DNA of 46,358 nucleotides from Bacteroidales bacterium (GTDB lineage Bacteria; Bacteroidota; Bacteroidia; Bacteroidales; VadinHA17): NCBI GenBank assembly GCA_025455395.1, contig JALOMO010000005.1, positions 1 to 46,358 of the forward strand, read 5' to 3'. Shown piece by piece: positions 16,397 to 25,995 of this stretch (position 1 is its first letter; each line of letters starts with the position of its first letter). The notes under the pieces were generated by a model. It saw only the letters and a program-made list of their open reading frames with translations, ran no database searches and was not told where the DNA came from. The position numbers and the translations under genes were made by a program.

Positions 16397-17494
16397 ATGA
16401 GCACTATCCATGTCCGCCTTGCTGATGATGCCGATAACGACAATATCATCAGTCTCGCTGAAAGATGCCCGCAGGAGGGGATGATTACCTTCTTCATCAA
16501 CCGTACCCCGCGCTTCAACACCCTCCACCGGTTGCTAGATCCCGGTGCCTGGCACTTTGTCGCCTGCAAGGAAAACCGTATAATCGGACTGGTCGGTATA
16601 ACCCATTTCCCCGGTACTATCCTTGGCAGAGAGCATAAACTGGGCTACATGCTTGACCTCCGGGTGGAAGAGGCCTTCAGAAGCGGCATCACCGCATTCA
16701 GGCTGATTAAGACTGCCATTGACCACATCAGAGAATCAGATGCTGACATGGTTATCGCCAATTTCCTGAAAGAGAACAGGCGCCCGCTAGTATTCACAAG
16801 CGGCAGGGGCGGCCTGCCGGAAGCATGTCACCTAGGAACCAACAGGATCTTTAATATCATTCCTATACGTCGCATGCGCCTTGATAGACGGTTCGAAATC
16901 GGAATGCCGGGTGAGAAAGATATCCCCGGGATTACAGAGCTTTACCGGAAGTATGCCTCAGGCTTCAAAATAGCACCGGTGATCTCAGAGGAACGCTTAA
17001 GAAATTACGCGCATTCAATCGACGGGTTATCGCTCAGCAACTTCCTGGTGGCACGCGAGAATGGTAAAATCAAAGCAGTGACAGCAGTATGGGATGAGCA
17101 TCCTTACAAGAGCTACCAGGTGCTTAAACTGAACAGAAGCATCACAGTCGTGACAGCCGTTCTGAATATCCTGTCCCGGTTTATGAAGGTACCTCACCCT
17201 ATTAGGCTCAATGAGCCTCTCAGGCAGCTATCACTGTTACTCTATGCTCATGACGACTGCCCTGAAGCACTTGACAACCTCTTCAGGCATGTGAATAATT
17301 TAAACCTGGGTTCGGAATATACTCTTATTATGCTCTATGCCCAGGAGAAAGACGAGATCTTCAGGTTCATGAAGAAATATATCGGTATTTCTGTCAGGAG
17401 CGAGATGTACCTCTTTGCAAAAGATACCTCAGTCTATGAAGAACTGAAGAAAGATCCCAACGGTGTCATGTTCGATTTCAGCATGACTATATGA
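16397..17494 (+). CDS. Large GNAT-like acetyltransferase protein
   Basis: 365 residues. The N-terminal half (about 5-150) reads as a GNAT fold: VRLADDADNDNIISLAERC, WHFVACKENRIIGLVGI, LGYMLDLRVEEAFRSG (acetyl-CoA loop region) and ADMVIANFLKENRRPLVF. The C-terminal half (about 165-350) repeats the pattern (EIGMPGEKDIPGITELYRKY, FLVARENGKIKAVTAVWD), so it is probably a tandem GNAT protein. The substrate is unknown. Such long two-domain GNATs occur widely in Bacteroidota without known function. It has a single promoter region after repeat copy C and is convergent with the DUF819 gene. Confidence 0.72.
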   Translation: MSTIHVRLADDADNDNIISLAERCPQEGMITFFINRTPRFNTLHRLLDPGAWHFVACKENRIIGLVGITHFPGTILGREHKLGYMLDLRVEEAFRSGITAFRLIKTAIDHIRESDADMVIANFLKENRRPLVFTSGRGGLPEACHLGTNRIFNIIPIRRMRLDRRFEIGMPGEKDIPGITELYRKYASGFKIAPVISEERLRNYAHSIDGLSLSNFLVARENGKIKAVTAVWDEHPYKSYQVLKLNRSITVVTAVLNILSRFMKVPHPIRLNEPLRQLSLLLYAHDDCPEALDNLFRHVNNLNLGSEYTLIMLYAQEKDEIFRFMKKYIGISVRSEMYLFAKDTSVYEELKKDPNGVMFDFSMTI

Positions 17495-17516
17495 AAAGGC
17501 GATTTGTGCAGCAGAT

Positions 17517-18671
17517 CTACAGACGCTCAAGAAACCATGCCATGAATATCCCGAGGTAGTTTCCGACAGCTAATCCTATTATAGCCACTGAGAGACCTGA
17601 AAATACTATTTCACGGTTCCTGAGTGATCCGGCAACGACAAGTACCACGGCAGGATTGGTGATCATTGCGGTTGAAGTTATTATGTAAGTATCCGCATCA
17701 ATTTTAAAGAACCATGACAGCAATGCCTGAACAGCCATCGATCCGAAGACGACCAGAGCTACATATGCAGCGATCATCACTGCAACAAAATCAATATTTC
17801 TGAGATCAGCTCTTGACGAGATGACCATGCAGAATATAAGGATGAGATACATACCCAGTTCAAATGACTTATCGATTTTCTTAATTGCCGGGATCAATGA
17901 TGCTGCTATTCCAAGAGTTGTTATAATAAGGATGACCACTGCCATCTGAGAGGATGCAGGGACGATCAGGGTTGCTGCCCCGCCAATGCCAAAGATAACG
18001 ACGGAGGTAAAGAAAGCCTTCATGAGTGGAACCATCATTCCCTTAGTCATGAGTCCCCAGTAGGGATCACTCCCTGTCTCCACCGCGGTATTGCCCGTCG
18101 CCTTGTCTATGTAAGAGTAAGCTGGCAGGAACCTCAGAAACAGCCGCTGGGCAATTGTCATCACAAAAAGCAGATGAAAGGCACCGATGAATAGATCGTA
18201 TGTCACAATAATCATATAGTTTGTTTCATCAGCTCCCAGAGCCGTTTGTATGGCGGCCAGATTTGGTGTGCTCCCGGTATAGAGTCCTACCATCATTCCC
18301 GAAACGTCCCACAGGCTCTCGATCCCCTGATTACGGAAGATAAAAAACCCGGCAAAAACTGCAATGACGACAGCTGTGAGGGCCAATGCAAGTGAGAGCA
18401 ATGTCTTTCCCGCAATCTGAGTCCATTTCCTGATATCCATGGAGAAGAGCAGCAGAGGAATGGCGAGCGGTATGGTTAGAGTGGTCAGCAGTTCAAGTAC
18501 AGTAATATGGCCCTCAATCATCGGCAGAACTCCGATGTTTCCAATCACAAAACCAGTCACATATGCAACTACAACAGCGCCTATCTTGTTAAGAAAGCTG
18601 TACCTGTGGCACAGGCGCATTATGAGTAACGGAGCAAAAACGTAGAAGAGAACAAGCAATATTTTTATCAT
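17517..18671 (-). CDS. DUF819-family membrane permease
   Basis: 384 residues with about ten membrane segments. Hallmarks: GAVVVAYVTGFVIGNIG near the start, TLTIPLAIPLLLFSMDIRKW, and GLYTGSTPNLAAIQTALGA. These match the DUF819 (YjcL-like) family, which is thought to transport small organic solutes but has no proven substrate. Sixty bases downstream of the CNNM gene on the same strand, so cotranscription is possible. No soluble domain and no truncation is seen. Confidence 0.85.
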   Translation of the reverse strand: MIKILLVLFYVFAPLLIMRLCHRYSFLNKIGAVVVAYVTGFVIGNIGVLPMIEGHITVLELLTTLTIPLAIPLLLFSMDIRKWTQIAGKTLLSLALALTAVVIAVFAGFFIFRNQGIESLWDVSGMMVGLYTGSTPNLAAIQTALGADETNYMIIVTYDLFIGAFHLLFVMTIAQRLFLRFLPAYSYIDKATGNTAVETGSDPYWGLMTKGMMVPLMKAFFTSVVIFGIGGAATLIVPASSQMAVVILIITTLGIAASLIPAIKKIDKSFELGMYLILIFCMVISSRADLRNIDFVAVMIAAYVALVVFGSMAVQALLSWFFKIDADTYIITSTAMITNPAVVLVVAGSLRNREIVFSGLSVAIIGLAVGNYLGIFMAWFLERL

Positions 18672-18731
18672 CGTCGGCTTCCCTGCAGCTATGAAACGTT
18701 GTTCAACCCGGGCATCGTCACATTCTTCATT

Positions 18732-20006
18732 TTATTGTTTGGTAATCAGTATCTTGTCAATCCGGTTGTCATCAATGTCAACAATCTCGATCATATAATT
18801 GTCATAGACGAACCTGTCACCTATCTGAGGTATCTTGTGAATGTTATCTAACACGAATCCGGCTACGGTGGTGTATTCAATACTTTCAAAATCTGTCATG
18901 TAATTGTCAAATATCCCGTCCAGTATCTCTACCGGCGCGTCACCGCTGACCAACCATGACTTGTCATCGCGTAAAAAGACATCAGGCTCAGAACTCTCAC
19001 CCTCCTCCGGGATGTCACCGATCAGGTTCTCAAGGATATCATGCAGAGTTATTATCCCTTCTATGCCTCCGTATTCATTTACTACCACACAGAAATATAC
19101 CTGCTTCTGCTTGAAAAGGTCAAGTACCTTATAGGCGTCAGCAGTCTCCGGAACGATGACCGGTTGTATCAGCAGTTTGGAAATTGAAAAGTCTTTTGAT
19201 GCCAAATCAGCAGCGAGAAAATCCCTCACATTAAGTACACCCTGAAAACTGTCCAGAGTACTCCTTGAACAGATCAGCCTGCTGTGCCTCGACTTCAGTA
19301 TTCCATCCCTGATAAAATTGGCAGGCTTGCTAATATCTATCCATTCTATTTCGAGCCTGTGCGTCATAATATGCCTGGCCTTCTTATCCGAGAAATAAAA
19401 GACCTTTTGATGCATAAGATTCTGATTCTTCTCAATTACCCCTTCATGTGAGGCGCTCTTTAGCATTTGTCTTAGCTCAGACTCTGTCATGCTGTCGGGT
19501 TGTTTTCTGATCCCAAGCAGACGATTTATCAGGGAAGTGGAAAATGAAAGGAATTTAACAAAAGGGAAAAAAATCAGGCTGAGCCATGCAATCGGAGAGG
19601 CTATCCTGACAGCTATCCGTTCAGGGTTACTCAGAGCGATTGTCTTGGGCACAAGCTCACCGACAACAATAGAGAAGTAGGTTATAGTCAACACAGTAAT
19701 TGTGAGAGCGATCTCTTCGGCATAATTAGCCAGAGCGGTGAACTTCTGAAAGAAAGGAGTGATATCATCGGCAATATTGATACCACCATATACCCCGTTT
19801 ATGATCCCGATGAGGGTTATGCCTACCTGTATAGCCGAGAGGAATCCTTCTGAATTGTCAAGCAGCTTTAGAGCTGAAGAGGCGCCTTTGCGTCCTTCAT
19901 TCCGCAGCTGCTCCAGTCGTGATCTCTTGCTTGAGACAAGAGCTATCTCGGAAAGCGCAAAGAATCCGTTTATGAGGATAAGCAAAGCAATTATCAGCAC
20001 ATCCAT
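18732..20006 (-). CDS. CNNM/CorC-family (hemolysin-like) transport protein
   Basis: 424 residues from the ATG at 20004-20006; an in-frame extension to 20069 lacks membrane character. CNNM membrane domain about 1-190 with GFFALSEIALVSSKRSRLEQL at the start and VVGELVPKTIALSNPE at the usual place. A CBS pair follows (about 205-330), with HIMTHRLEIEWIDI and VVNEYGGIEGIITLHDIL, then a CorC_HlyC domain (about 345-424: ESIEYTTVAGFVLDNI). Relatives mediate or control Mg2+/Co2+/Na+ efflux. The 'hemolysin' name is historical. Confidence 0.9.
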   Translation of the reverse strand: MDVLIIALLILINGFFALSEIALVSSKRSRLEQLRNEGRKGASSALKLLDNSEGFLSAIQVGITLIGIINGVYGGINIADDITPFFQKFTALANYAEEIALTITVLTITYFSIVVGELVPKTIALSNPERIAVRIASPIAWLSLIFFPFVKFLSFSTSLINRLLGIRKQPDSMTESELRQMLKSASHEGVIEKNQNLMHQKVFYFSDKKARHIMTHRLEIEWIDISKPANFIRDGILKSRHSRLICSRSTLDSFQGVLNVRDFLAADLASKDFSISKLLIQPVIVPETADAYKVLDLFKQKQVYFCVVVNEYGGIEGIITLHDILENLIGDIPEEGESSEPDVFLRDDKSWLVSGDAPVEILDGIFDNYMTDFESIEYTTVAGFVLDNIHKIPQIGDRFVYDNYMIEIVDIDDNRIDKILITKQ

Positions 20007-20167
20007 CGGGTAACCAGAATTTTTCCGTTGCCAGGAGGCATATCCTGAGCAGTACGGATCGTTGTTCACAAAGATACAACATTTCTTATGAGAGCTTTAC
20101 ATCTGTATGTTACCTCTAATTCAACAATATCTGTTAGAGTGTGTTATTCTTACAGTAACTTTATATT

Positions 20168-22384
20168 ATGATTGAAAAGACACTCACCGTCGAGGGAATG
20201 AACTGCGCCTCGTGTGCAGTTCATGTGGAGAAAGCCGCAGGCAAGGTGGCAGGTATCTCTTTCGTCTCCGTAAACCTTGCCACCGGAAGGATGACAGTCA
20301 GTTATGACGAGAGGAAAGCCTCTGTGGCTGACATCCTTGTCGCTGTAGACAAAGCAGGGTACAAGGCTATTGACGATGAGAAAGAGAGAAAGGCTACCCG
20401 CCCTGAGATTGACATGTTCAGAAAAAGACTTCTATTATCTCTCATTTTTACTATACCGCTGCTCCTTATAACAATGTCTTACATGGCAGGAGCCAGACTT
20501 CCAGGTATGATATCGCCGGAGGTTCACCCGCTGACCTTTGCAATTTTACAGTTGATGCTTACAACTCCGGTCATTATCACCGGAAGGAAGTTCTATGTTG
20601 CAGGGACAAAGACGCTTCTGAAAGGAAATCCGGGGATGGATACCCTTGTAGCCATGGGCACTGCCGCAGCTTTCCTTTACAGTCTTTATGTCACAATACG
20701 TATCGCCGGCGGCACGACACATCTTGTTCACCATCTCTATTTTGAGTCTGCTGCCACCATACTGACTCTTATAACCTTGGGCAGGTTCCTTGAGTCAAGG
20801 TCAAAGGGAAGGGCCGGCAGCGCAATAAAGAAACTTCTGTCGCTGACACCGCAGCTTGCAACAGTCATACGTGACGGAAAGGAGAAGACCATACCTGCTG
20901 CAAAGGTCGTTAAGGATGATCTTGTGATTGTTAAACCCGGCGAGCGCTTCCCTGTTGACGGCATCGTCACTGAAGGAACAACAGCAGCCGATGAGTCCCT
21001 GCTTACCGGTGAGAGCATCCCTGTTGAAAAGAGTCACGGATCTGAAGTCACCGGGGCAAGTATCAACATGCACGGGTCGGTGATATACAGGGCCACGCGT
21101 GTCGGCAGCGAAACGACACTGGCGCAGATAATAAGGCTCGTCGAGGCGGCACAGGGCTCAAAGGCGCCCATTGCCAGGCTGGCAGACAGAATCTCAGGCA
21201 TCTTTGTGCCTGTCGTAATGCTACTGGCCCTCCTCTCTTTCACAGCATGGTATATCTCTACCGGCGACTTTCAGTTCTCATTTACCGTTCTTATCTCTGT
21301 CCTCATCATCGCGTGTCCCTGTGCCCTCGGTCTTGCTACACCTGTAGCTGTAATGGTAGGCACCGGAAGAGGTGCTGAGAGTGGCATCCTGATAAAGAGC
21401 GGTGTGGCGCTGGAGACATCGCACAAAGCTACCACTATTGTCCTCGATAAAACCGGTACAATAACTACCGGCAGGCCTGTAGTAACGGCTGTTATCTCAA
21501 CAGGATCATATGATTTATCACAACTCGTCGCCCTTGCCGCGTCAGCCGAGAGCAGGTCTGAACACCCTGCAGCAAAGGCGGTCATGGCATATGCCGGAGA
21601 AGAAGGAGTCACTGCCATTCCACCGGAGAGATTCACTGCCCTGCCTGGTTTCGGCGTAGAAGCATTTACCGATGGAAAGCATCTGCTGGCAGGAAGCAGG
21701 AGACTGATGACCGAGAGAAAAGTCGATTTAACCATAGCCGACAAGAAAACCGCTCATCTTGCCGGTGAGGGCATGACATTGATATATATATCCATAAGTG
21801 GAAATTGCGAAGGGGTGATCGCAATTGCCGACACCATACGTCCCGGGTCACGTGAAGCAATACATGAACTCATGGCAATGGGTCACAAGGTGGTAATGAT
21901 AACCGGCGACAGTGAAGCCACTGCAAGACATATCGCCGCACAGGGCGGAATAGACAAAGTCTTGTCAGGACTGCTTCCCGGAGACAAAGCCGAAGAGATC
22001 AGAAGACTTCAGAATGAGGGCGAAAGAGTGGTTATGGTAGGCGACGGTATCAATGATGCTCCTGCCCTGGCATCATCTGACGTTGGAATAGCAATAGGGT
22101 CAGGCACTGATGTGGCTATGGAAGCCGCCGACATCGTACTCATCAGAAGCGATCTGAACGATGTAGTGAAGACCCTTAAACTGAGCCGGGCAACGATAAG
22201 AAATATACGCCAGAATCTCTTCTGGGCATTCTTCTACAATTTACTCGGCATCCCGGTGGCAATGGGAGCACTCCACCTCTTCGGAGGGCCACTCCTTAAT
22301 CCAATGATAGCTGCCGCAGCTATGAGTTTAAGCTCCGTCTCCGTTGTCTGGAATGCATTGAGGATCAGAAACATGAGAATCTGA
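20168..22384 (+). CDS. copA: Copper-exporting P1B-type ATPase
   Basis: 738 residues. One N-terminal heavy-metal domain (GMNCASC, Cys13/Cys16), eight predicted membrane helices, the ion-path CPC (Cys383-Pro-Cys385), actuator LTGESIPVEK, phosphorylation DKTGTIT at Asp427, SEHPAA (the P1B HP motif) and MVGDGINDAPAL. Late helices show YNLLGIPVAMG and MAAAAMSLSSVSVVWNALR type sequence (Tyr-Asn and Met-Ser-Ser), the signature of Cu+ specificity (P1B-1). It pumps Cu+ out of the cytoplasm. Divergent from the CNNM gene, with about 160 bp for both promoters. A Gly/Gln/His-rich exported protein follows; whether it shares metal handling is unknown. Confidence 0.94.
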   Translation: MIEKTLTVEGMNCASCAVHVEKAAGKVAGISFVSVNLATGRMTVSYDERKASVADILVAVDKAGYKAIDDEKERKATRPEIDMFRKRLLLSLIFTIPLLLITMSYMAGARLPGMISPEVHPLTFAILQLMLTTPVIITGRKFYVAGTKTLLKGNPGMDTLVAMGTAAAFLYSLYVTIRIAGGTTHLVHHLYFESAATILTLITLGRFLESRSKGRAGSAIKKLLSLTPQLATVIRDGKEKTIPAAKVVKDDLVIVKPGERFPVDGIVTEGTTAADESLLTGESIPVEKSHGSEVTGASINMHGSVIYRATRVGSETTLAQIIRLVEAAQGSKAPIARLADRISGIFVPVVMLLALLSFTAWYISTGDFQFSFTVLISVLIIACPCALGLATPVAVMVGTGRGAESGILIKSGVALETSHKATTIVLDKTGTITTGRPVVTAVISTGSYDLSQLVALAASAESRSEHPAAKAVMAYAGEEGVTAIPPERFTALPGFGVEAFTDGKHLLAGSRRLMTERKVDLTIADKKTAHLAGEGMTLIYISISGNCEGVIAIADTIRPGSREAIHELMAMGHKVVMITGDSEATARHIAAQGGIDKVLSGLLPGDKAEEIRRLQNEGERVVMVGDGINDAPALASSDVGIAIGSGTDVAMEAADIVLIRSDLNDVVKTLKLSRATIRNIRQNLFWAFFYNLLGIPVAMGALHLFGGPLLNPMIAAAAMSLSSVSVVWNALRIRNMRI

Positions 22385-22498
22385 AGTATTTTTTTTTGAT
22401 TTTTTTTGTCCTCCCGTTTAAACCTTTATCAGGTGTTTTCATCAGAGTATTTGTAAAGAGAGAACTTAATAATCAATTAACAACAAAAATTAATACTC

Positions 22499-22867
22499 AT
22501 GAAAACAAGACTTTTTCTTTCAATGGCAGCATTCATTGCATTAACGGTGATTGCATCAGCACAGACTACAACACAGACTGCTAATCCGGCAGGACAGGGT
22601 CGCGGACAGGGGACCGCGTGGGTTGACGCCAACAATGACGGCGTATGTGACAATTTTAATGGCCCTCGTATGGGACAGGGACACGGCAAAGGACATGGAG
22701 CAAAGGGCATGGGGCATGGAGCATGGAGCAAGGGGCATGGACAAGGTAAAGGCCAAGGCCAAGGTCAGGGTCAAGGTAAAGGTCAAGGTAAAGGTCAGGG
22801 TCCCAATTTCGTCGACGCAAATAAGGATGGCGTCTGCGACTACAGGGTAGCACAGGCTACTAAGTAG
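22499..22867 (+). CDS. Exported Gly/Gln/Lys/His-repeat protein with EF-hand-like loops
   Basis: 122 residues. Signal peptide ends IASAQ (about 22). A repeat core (about 55-102) alternates GQ, GK and GH dipeptides. It is bracketed by two near-identical loops, WVDANNDGVCDN and FVDANKDGVCDY, which look like calcium loops (D-x-N-x-D-G) with an added Cys. Function unknown. The core is encoded by six-base repeats, so length is likely to vary between strains. It follows copA by 114 bp; His, Cys and acidic loops suggest metal binding, which is an inference. The signal peptide and the paired loops make it a real gene despite low complexity. Confidence 0.7.
   Translation: MKTRLFLSMAAFIALTVIASAQTTTQTANPAGQGRGQGTAWVDANNDGVCDNFNGPRMGQGHGKGHGAKGMGHGAWSKGHGQGKGQGQGQGQGKGQGKGQGPNFVDANKDGVCDYRVAQATK
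22738..22803 (+). repeat. Six-base tandem repeat inside coding sequence
   Basis: About ten in-frame copies of GGTCAA/GGTAAA/GGCCAA variants encoding Gly-Gln or Gly-Lys. Slippage by whole units would keep the frame. The stretch just before it (about 22705-22737) has GGGGCATGGAGCATGGAG-like sequence similar to intergenic repeats elsewhere in this window. Confidence 0.75.
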
Positions 22868-22869
22868 GG

Positions 22870-22897
22870 AGTAAGAAGTAAGAAGTAAGAAGTAAGA
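22870..22897 (+). repeat. Four copies of AGTAAGA
   Basis: Perfect 7-bp tandem repeat starting two bases after the stop codon region of the repeat protein and ending just before the terminator hairpin. Non-coding. Confidence 0.8.
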
Positions 22898-22901
22898 AAA
22901 A

Positions 22902-22936
22902 AGAGGTTGTCCCAGACGGGCAGCCTCTCTTTTTTT
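22902..22936 (+). terminator. Rho-independent terminator
   Basis: AGAGGTTGTCC pairs with GGGCAGCCTCT (two G-U pairs) around a short loop, followed by C and seven T. This is a strong terminator for the repeat-protein gene. Confidence 0.85.
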
Positions 22937-23035
22937 CAGCCTTAATTGACAACTTTCCTTTTCTCTTGAAAATTGCACAGTAAAGTAATATCTTATTCAT
23001 GTTCAGTTTTGAATTGATTGTATTATCTTTTGCTT

Positions 23036-24547
23036 ATGATTTTCAGCGACAAGAGCAAAATGCTGACCATTACAAAGGAAAATGAGAGAATTGTCCTTTT
23101 TGTGGTATTTAGCCTATTCACCACTGTTTTTTGTTTAATCTCATTTGTCAACCACTTTCAGTTCCGCACATATGCACTTGACCTCGGAATGTACAATCAG
23201 GCTGTCCATTCCTATTCGCACTTTAAGAATGCAGTTTTTACTCTTGGCATTGACGGCAGGGAGGTTCCGTTTCTTGGCACGCACTTTTCCCTGATAACAA
23301 TCCTTTATTCTCCACTTTACTATCTCTTTGGGTCATATTCTCTCCTCTTCATTCAGATAGCTGCAATACTCCTGGGGGGTCTGGCTATTTATAAATATGC
23401 AAAAGAGCACTTCGAAGATTATTCGGTAGTCCCGATTATCATCACAATTCAATTCTTCGGGATCTGGGGTATCTATTCAGCATTGTCATTTGACTATCAT
23501 GATAATGTCCTGGGGGCCATGCTTGTTCCATGGTTTGTCTATTTCCTTGAGAAACGCAGGTTGATTACTTCTGCATTGTTATTAATACTGATTCTTTTCA
23601 CAAAGGAAGTGATGGCATTCTGGATGCTCTTTATCATATCAGGGCTGATGATTAAAAACAGAAACAGGAATGGCTACCGATATATCAGGTTTGAAATACC
23701 GGCTGCTGCCTTTTGTCTTGCTTACGCCGTGATGATTATTGGAATTATTATGCCACATATACAAGGATCGGAAGAAAATCTGCAATTCATAAGATATTCA
23801 CATTCAGGTAATAATGCAGGTGATGCATTTATGTCTGTCCTCAGGGATCCACAATTAATTCTGAGGCTCCTTTTTGACAACACCCTTAACGACCAGGCCT
23901 ATAACGGGATTAAAGCCGAGTTTCACACAGTGCTTTTATTATCCGGAGGTTTCTGCCTGCTTTTAAGACCGGCATTCCTTGTAATGATTATCCCGTTATA
24001 TGCGTTTAAATTCCTGTCTGATGACTATGCCATGTGGGGAATCAATTACCAGTATTCGATAGAGTTTGTGCCGATAATCAGCATTGCAGTTATTGATTTC
24101 ATAACGGGAACAAAACATTACAGGACGGGTATTCTTCTTATCATCACTCTGATGACCTTTGCAGTCAATATTAAAACGATGGAAGGCAGGAAATCAAAAT
24201 GGTATAAGCCGGAGAATACCCAGTTTTACAGAAAGATACACTATGAACATGATCTTGATCTGAAAGCAATTCATTCAGCAATGAAGATAATCGACAAGGA
24301 TGCTGTTGTTTCAGCCAGTTCAAATCTTGCTCCACATCTGGCTGATAGAGACACTCTTTACCATTTTCCTGTTGTCAAGAATGCTGACTATATTGTTCTT
24401 CTTACAAAAGATGTTGCGACCTACCCGTTAAGTTCCGAAGAATATAAGACCATATACCTGGAATATCTGAAGTCGGGAAGGTATTATGCCCTCTACGCTA
24501 AAAATGAATTGTTAATATTGAAAAAGAAAGATCAGGTTAACAGGTAA
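23036..24547 (+). CDS. DUF2079 polytopic membrane protein
   Basis: 503 residues from the ATG at 23036 (the frame opens at a TTG 18 bases earlier; another ATG is at 23060). About ten to eleven membrane helices. DUF2079 marks: TYALDLGMYNQAVHSY, FLGTHFSLITILYSPLYYL, ALSFDYHDNVLGAMLVPW and FTKEVMAFWMLF, where D, H and E line up with family-conserved polar residues. The layout resembles GT-C glycosyltransferases and a C-terminal soluble part follows helix ten. No reaction is known. Monocistronic, ending at a hairpin shared with the convergent thioredoxin gene. Confidence 0.83.
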   Translation: MIFSDKSKMLTITKENERIVLFVVFSLFTTVFCLISFVNHFQFRTYALDLGMYNQAVHSYSHFKNAVFTLGIDGREVPFLGTHFSLITILYSPLYYLFGSYSLLFIQIAAILLGGLAIYKYAKEHFEDYSVVPIIITIQFFGIWGIYSALSFDYHDNVLGAMLVPWFVYFLEKRRLITSALLLILILFTKEVMAFWMLFIISGLMIKNRNRNGYRYIRFEIPAAAFCLAYAVMIIGIIMPHIQGSEENLQFIRYSHSGNNAGDAFMSVLRDPQLILRLLFDNTLNDQAYNGIKAEFHTVLLLSGGFCLLLRPAFLVMIIPLYAFKFLSDDYAMWGINYQYSIEFVPIISIAVIDFITGTKHYRTGILLIITLMTFAVNIKTMEGRKSKWYKPENTQFYRKIHYEHDLDLKAIHSAMKIIDKDAVVSASSNLAPHLADRDTLYHFPVVKNADYIVLLTKDVATYPLSSEEYKTIYLEYLKSGRYYALYAKNELLILKKKDQVNR

Positions 24548-24568
24548 TATCTGTTCAACCATGCGCTC

Positions 24569-24597
24569 TGCCCAGGAGGGTGATTTACCTCCGGGCA
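24569..24597. terminator. Hairpin between convergent genes
   Basis: TGCCCAGGAGG and CCTCCGGGCA pair with one bulge around an eight-base loop. It sits midway between the convergent DUF2079 and thioredoxin genes. T-tracts are poor on both sides, so termination strength is uncertain. Confidence 0.5.
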
Positions 24598-24623
24598 CTT
24601 TCCAAACCAACAGGCACAAAATA

Positions 24624-25043
24624 TTACTGCTGAGCCTTCTTGATGCTTGCCATCAGCATCTCCTTTGTCTTCATCCCGACAAGTCTCTCAACCTCCTTAC
24701 CATCTTTGAAAACAATAATTGTCGGAATGTTCCTAATGCCGTATCTGGCAGCTACCTGCCTCTGTTCATCGACATTCAGCTTATAGATAAAGGCTTCATC
24801 CTCCGCGGCTTCAGCCACATCGTTAAGTATGGGAGCCATCATTTTACATGGCATACACCAGTCAGCCCAGAAATCAACGAGAACAACCCCATTCTTTATC
24901 TTGTTATTGAAATTCTGTTCCGTCAGTTGTTCAATAAGATGGCTGTCTTCCACCACCGGTGTATTCTTCATCTTATGCCATGCACGGATGAAGAGGAAGG
25001 CCACAACGGCCACTATAACTATTGCGATAATTAATCCCTTCAT
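24624..25043 (-). CDS. Membrane-anchored thioredoxin
   Basis: 139 residues. One N-terminal membrane helix (about 3-19) and then a thioredoxin fold with FWADWCMPCKMMAP (Cys63, Cys66; W-C-M-P-C instead of the standard W-C-G-P-C) and the cis-Pro segment RNIPTIIVFKDGKEV. The helix lacks a cleavage site, so the domain is tethered; positive residues after the helix (RAWHKMK) leave open whether it faces cytoplasm or periplasm. It is 7 bp after the thioredoxin reductase, which argues for a cytoplasmic active site fed by TrxB. It is the last gene of the redox operon. Confidence 0.9.
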   Translation of the reverse strand: MKGLIIAIVIVAVVAFLFIRAWHKMKNTPVVEDSHLIEQLTEQNFNNKIKNGVVLVDFWADWCMPCKMMAPILNDVAEAAEDEAFIYKLNVDEQRQVAARYGIRNIPTIIVFKDGKEVERLVGMKTKEMLMASIKKAQQ

Positions 25044-25050
25044 ATTTCTT

Positions 25051-25995
25051 TCAGTGTTTATTTTTCATTGTATTGAGGTATTCTGCAGCAGCCAGTGCGG
25101 CAACAGTGCCATCACCCACTGCGGTTGTTACCTGACGGTATCGCTTTACTATTGCGTCGCCGGCTGCATATACTCCTTTTATATTTGTAGACATGTCTGT
25201 ACCGACAATGATCTCGCCCCTCTCATTCATGCTTACCATGCCCTTCAGTGTTTCGGTATTGGGCACATAACCTATGAAGATAAAAACACCGTCAGTCCTG
25301 AACCTGGTGACGTCGCCGCTGAGAAGGTTTTTTATCTCGACCCCCTCAAGACTGTCATTGCCATAGAATGAAGCTATCGTCGAAGTCATCACAAAACTGA
25401 TCTTCGGGTTTGCCCGGGCCTCCTCTATGGCATACTCAAATGCCTGAAAATGGTCAAACTGATGAACGATGGTCACCCTTGTTGCATATTTTGTCAGTGA
25501 CACAGCCTCTTCAAGGGCTGAGTTACCCCCTCCTACCACAACGATCTCCTTGCCGGTAAAGAAGTCACCATCACATGTGGCGCAATACGAAATACCCCTT
25601 CCACGAAAACTCTCTTCTCCCGGAACACCCAGAGTGCGTGAACGCCCCCCGGTGGCAAGGATGACAGCATCGGCGGTGTAGCTCAGACCCTCGGATGTTG
25701 TGACACTTTTTACAGGGGCATCCAGTATCATCGATGATATCCCGGTATTTGATTTTACGATAGTGCCAAATGCTGTGGCCTGCTTCTTCATTACCGATCC
25801 GAGCATATAGCCGTTTATCTTCTCTATACCAGGATAGTTGGCTATTTCATGGGTCAGTGTCATCTGTCCTCCTGGTGTACCGTCGGTAAGGACTAAGGTT
25901 CTGATACGGGCACGCGACAGGTATATTGCCGCCGTGAGGCCGGCAGGGCCTCCGCCGAGAACAATGACATCATAATGACCTGCACTCTCCATCAT
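25051..25995 (-). CDS. trxB: Thioredoxin-disulfide reductase
   Basis: 314 residues, normal length. FAD site GGGPAGLTAAIYLSRA, redox CATC (Cys138-Cys141) within SYCATCDGDFF, NAD(P)H site VVVGGGNSALEEA, and C-terminal FAD contact GVYAAGDAI. It reduces thioredoxin with NAD(P)H. In the NAD(P)H loop the sequence VTIVHQFDHFQA lacks the HRRxxxRA arginines that bind the NADPH 2'-phosphate, so NADH or another donor is possible. The start ATGATG directly abuts the TAA of the thioredoxin-like gene upstream, a tight operon. Confidence 0.93.
   Translation of the reverse strand: MMESAGHYDVIVLGGGPAGLTAAIYLSRARIRTLVLTDGTPGGQMTLTHEIANYPGIEKINGYMLGSVMKKQATAFGTIVKSNTGISSMILDAPVKSVTTSEGLSYTADAVILATGGRSRTLGVPGEESFRGRGISYCATCDGDFFTGKEIVVVGGGNSALEEAVSLTKYATRVTIVHQFDHFQAFEYAIEEARANPKISFVMTSTIASFYGNDSLEGVEIKNLLSGDVTRFRTDGVFIFIGYVPNTETLKGMVSMNERGEIIVGTDMSTNIKGVYAAGDAIVKRYRQVTTAVGDGTVAALAAAEYLNTMKNKH

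Noticed and set aside
22477-22978. Several Leu/Pro/Cys-rich open frames opposite the GQ-repeat gene
   Set aside because: They arise from the low-complexity repeats read on the other strand. The plus-strand frame alone has a signal peptide and conserved loops.
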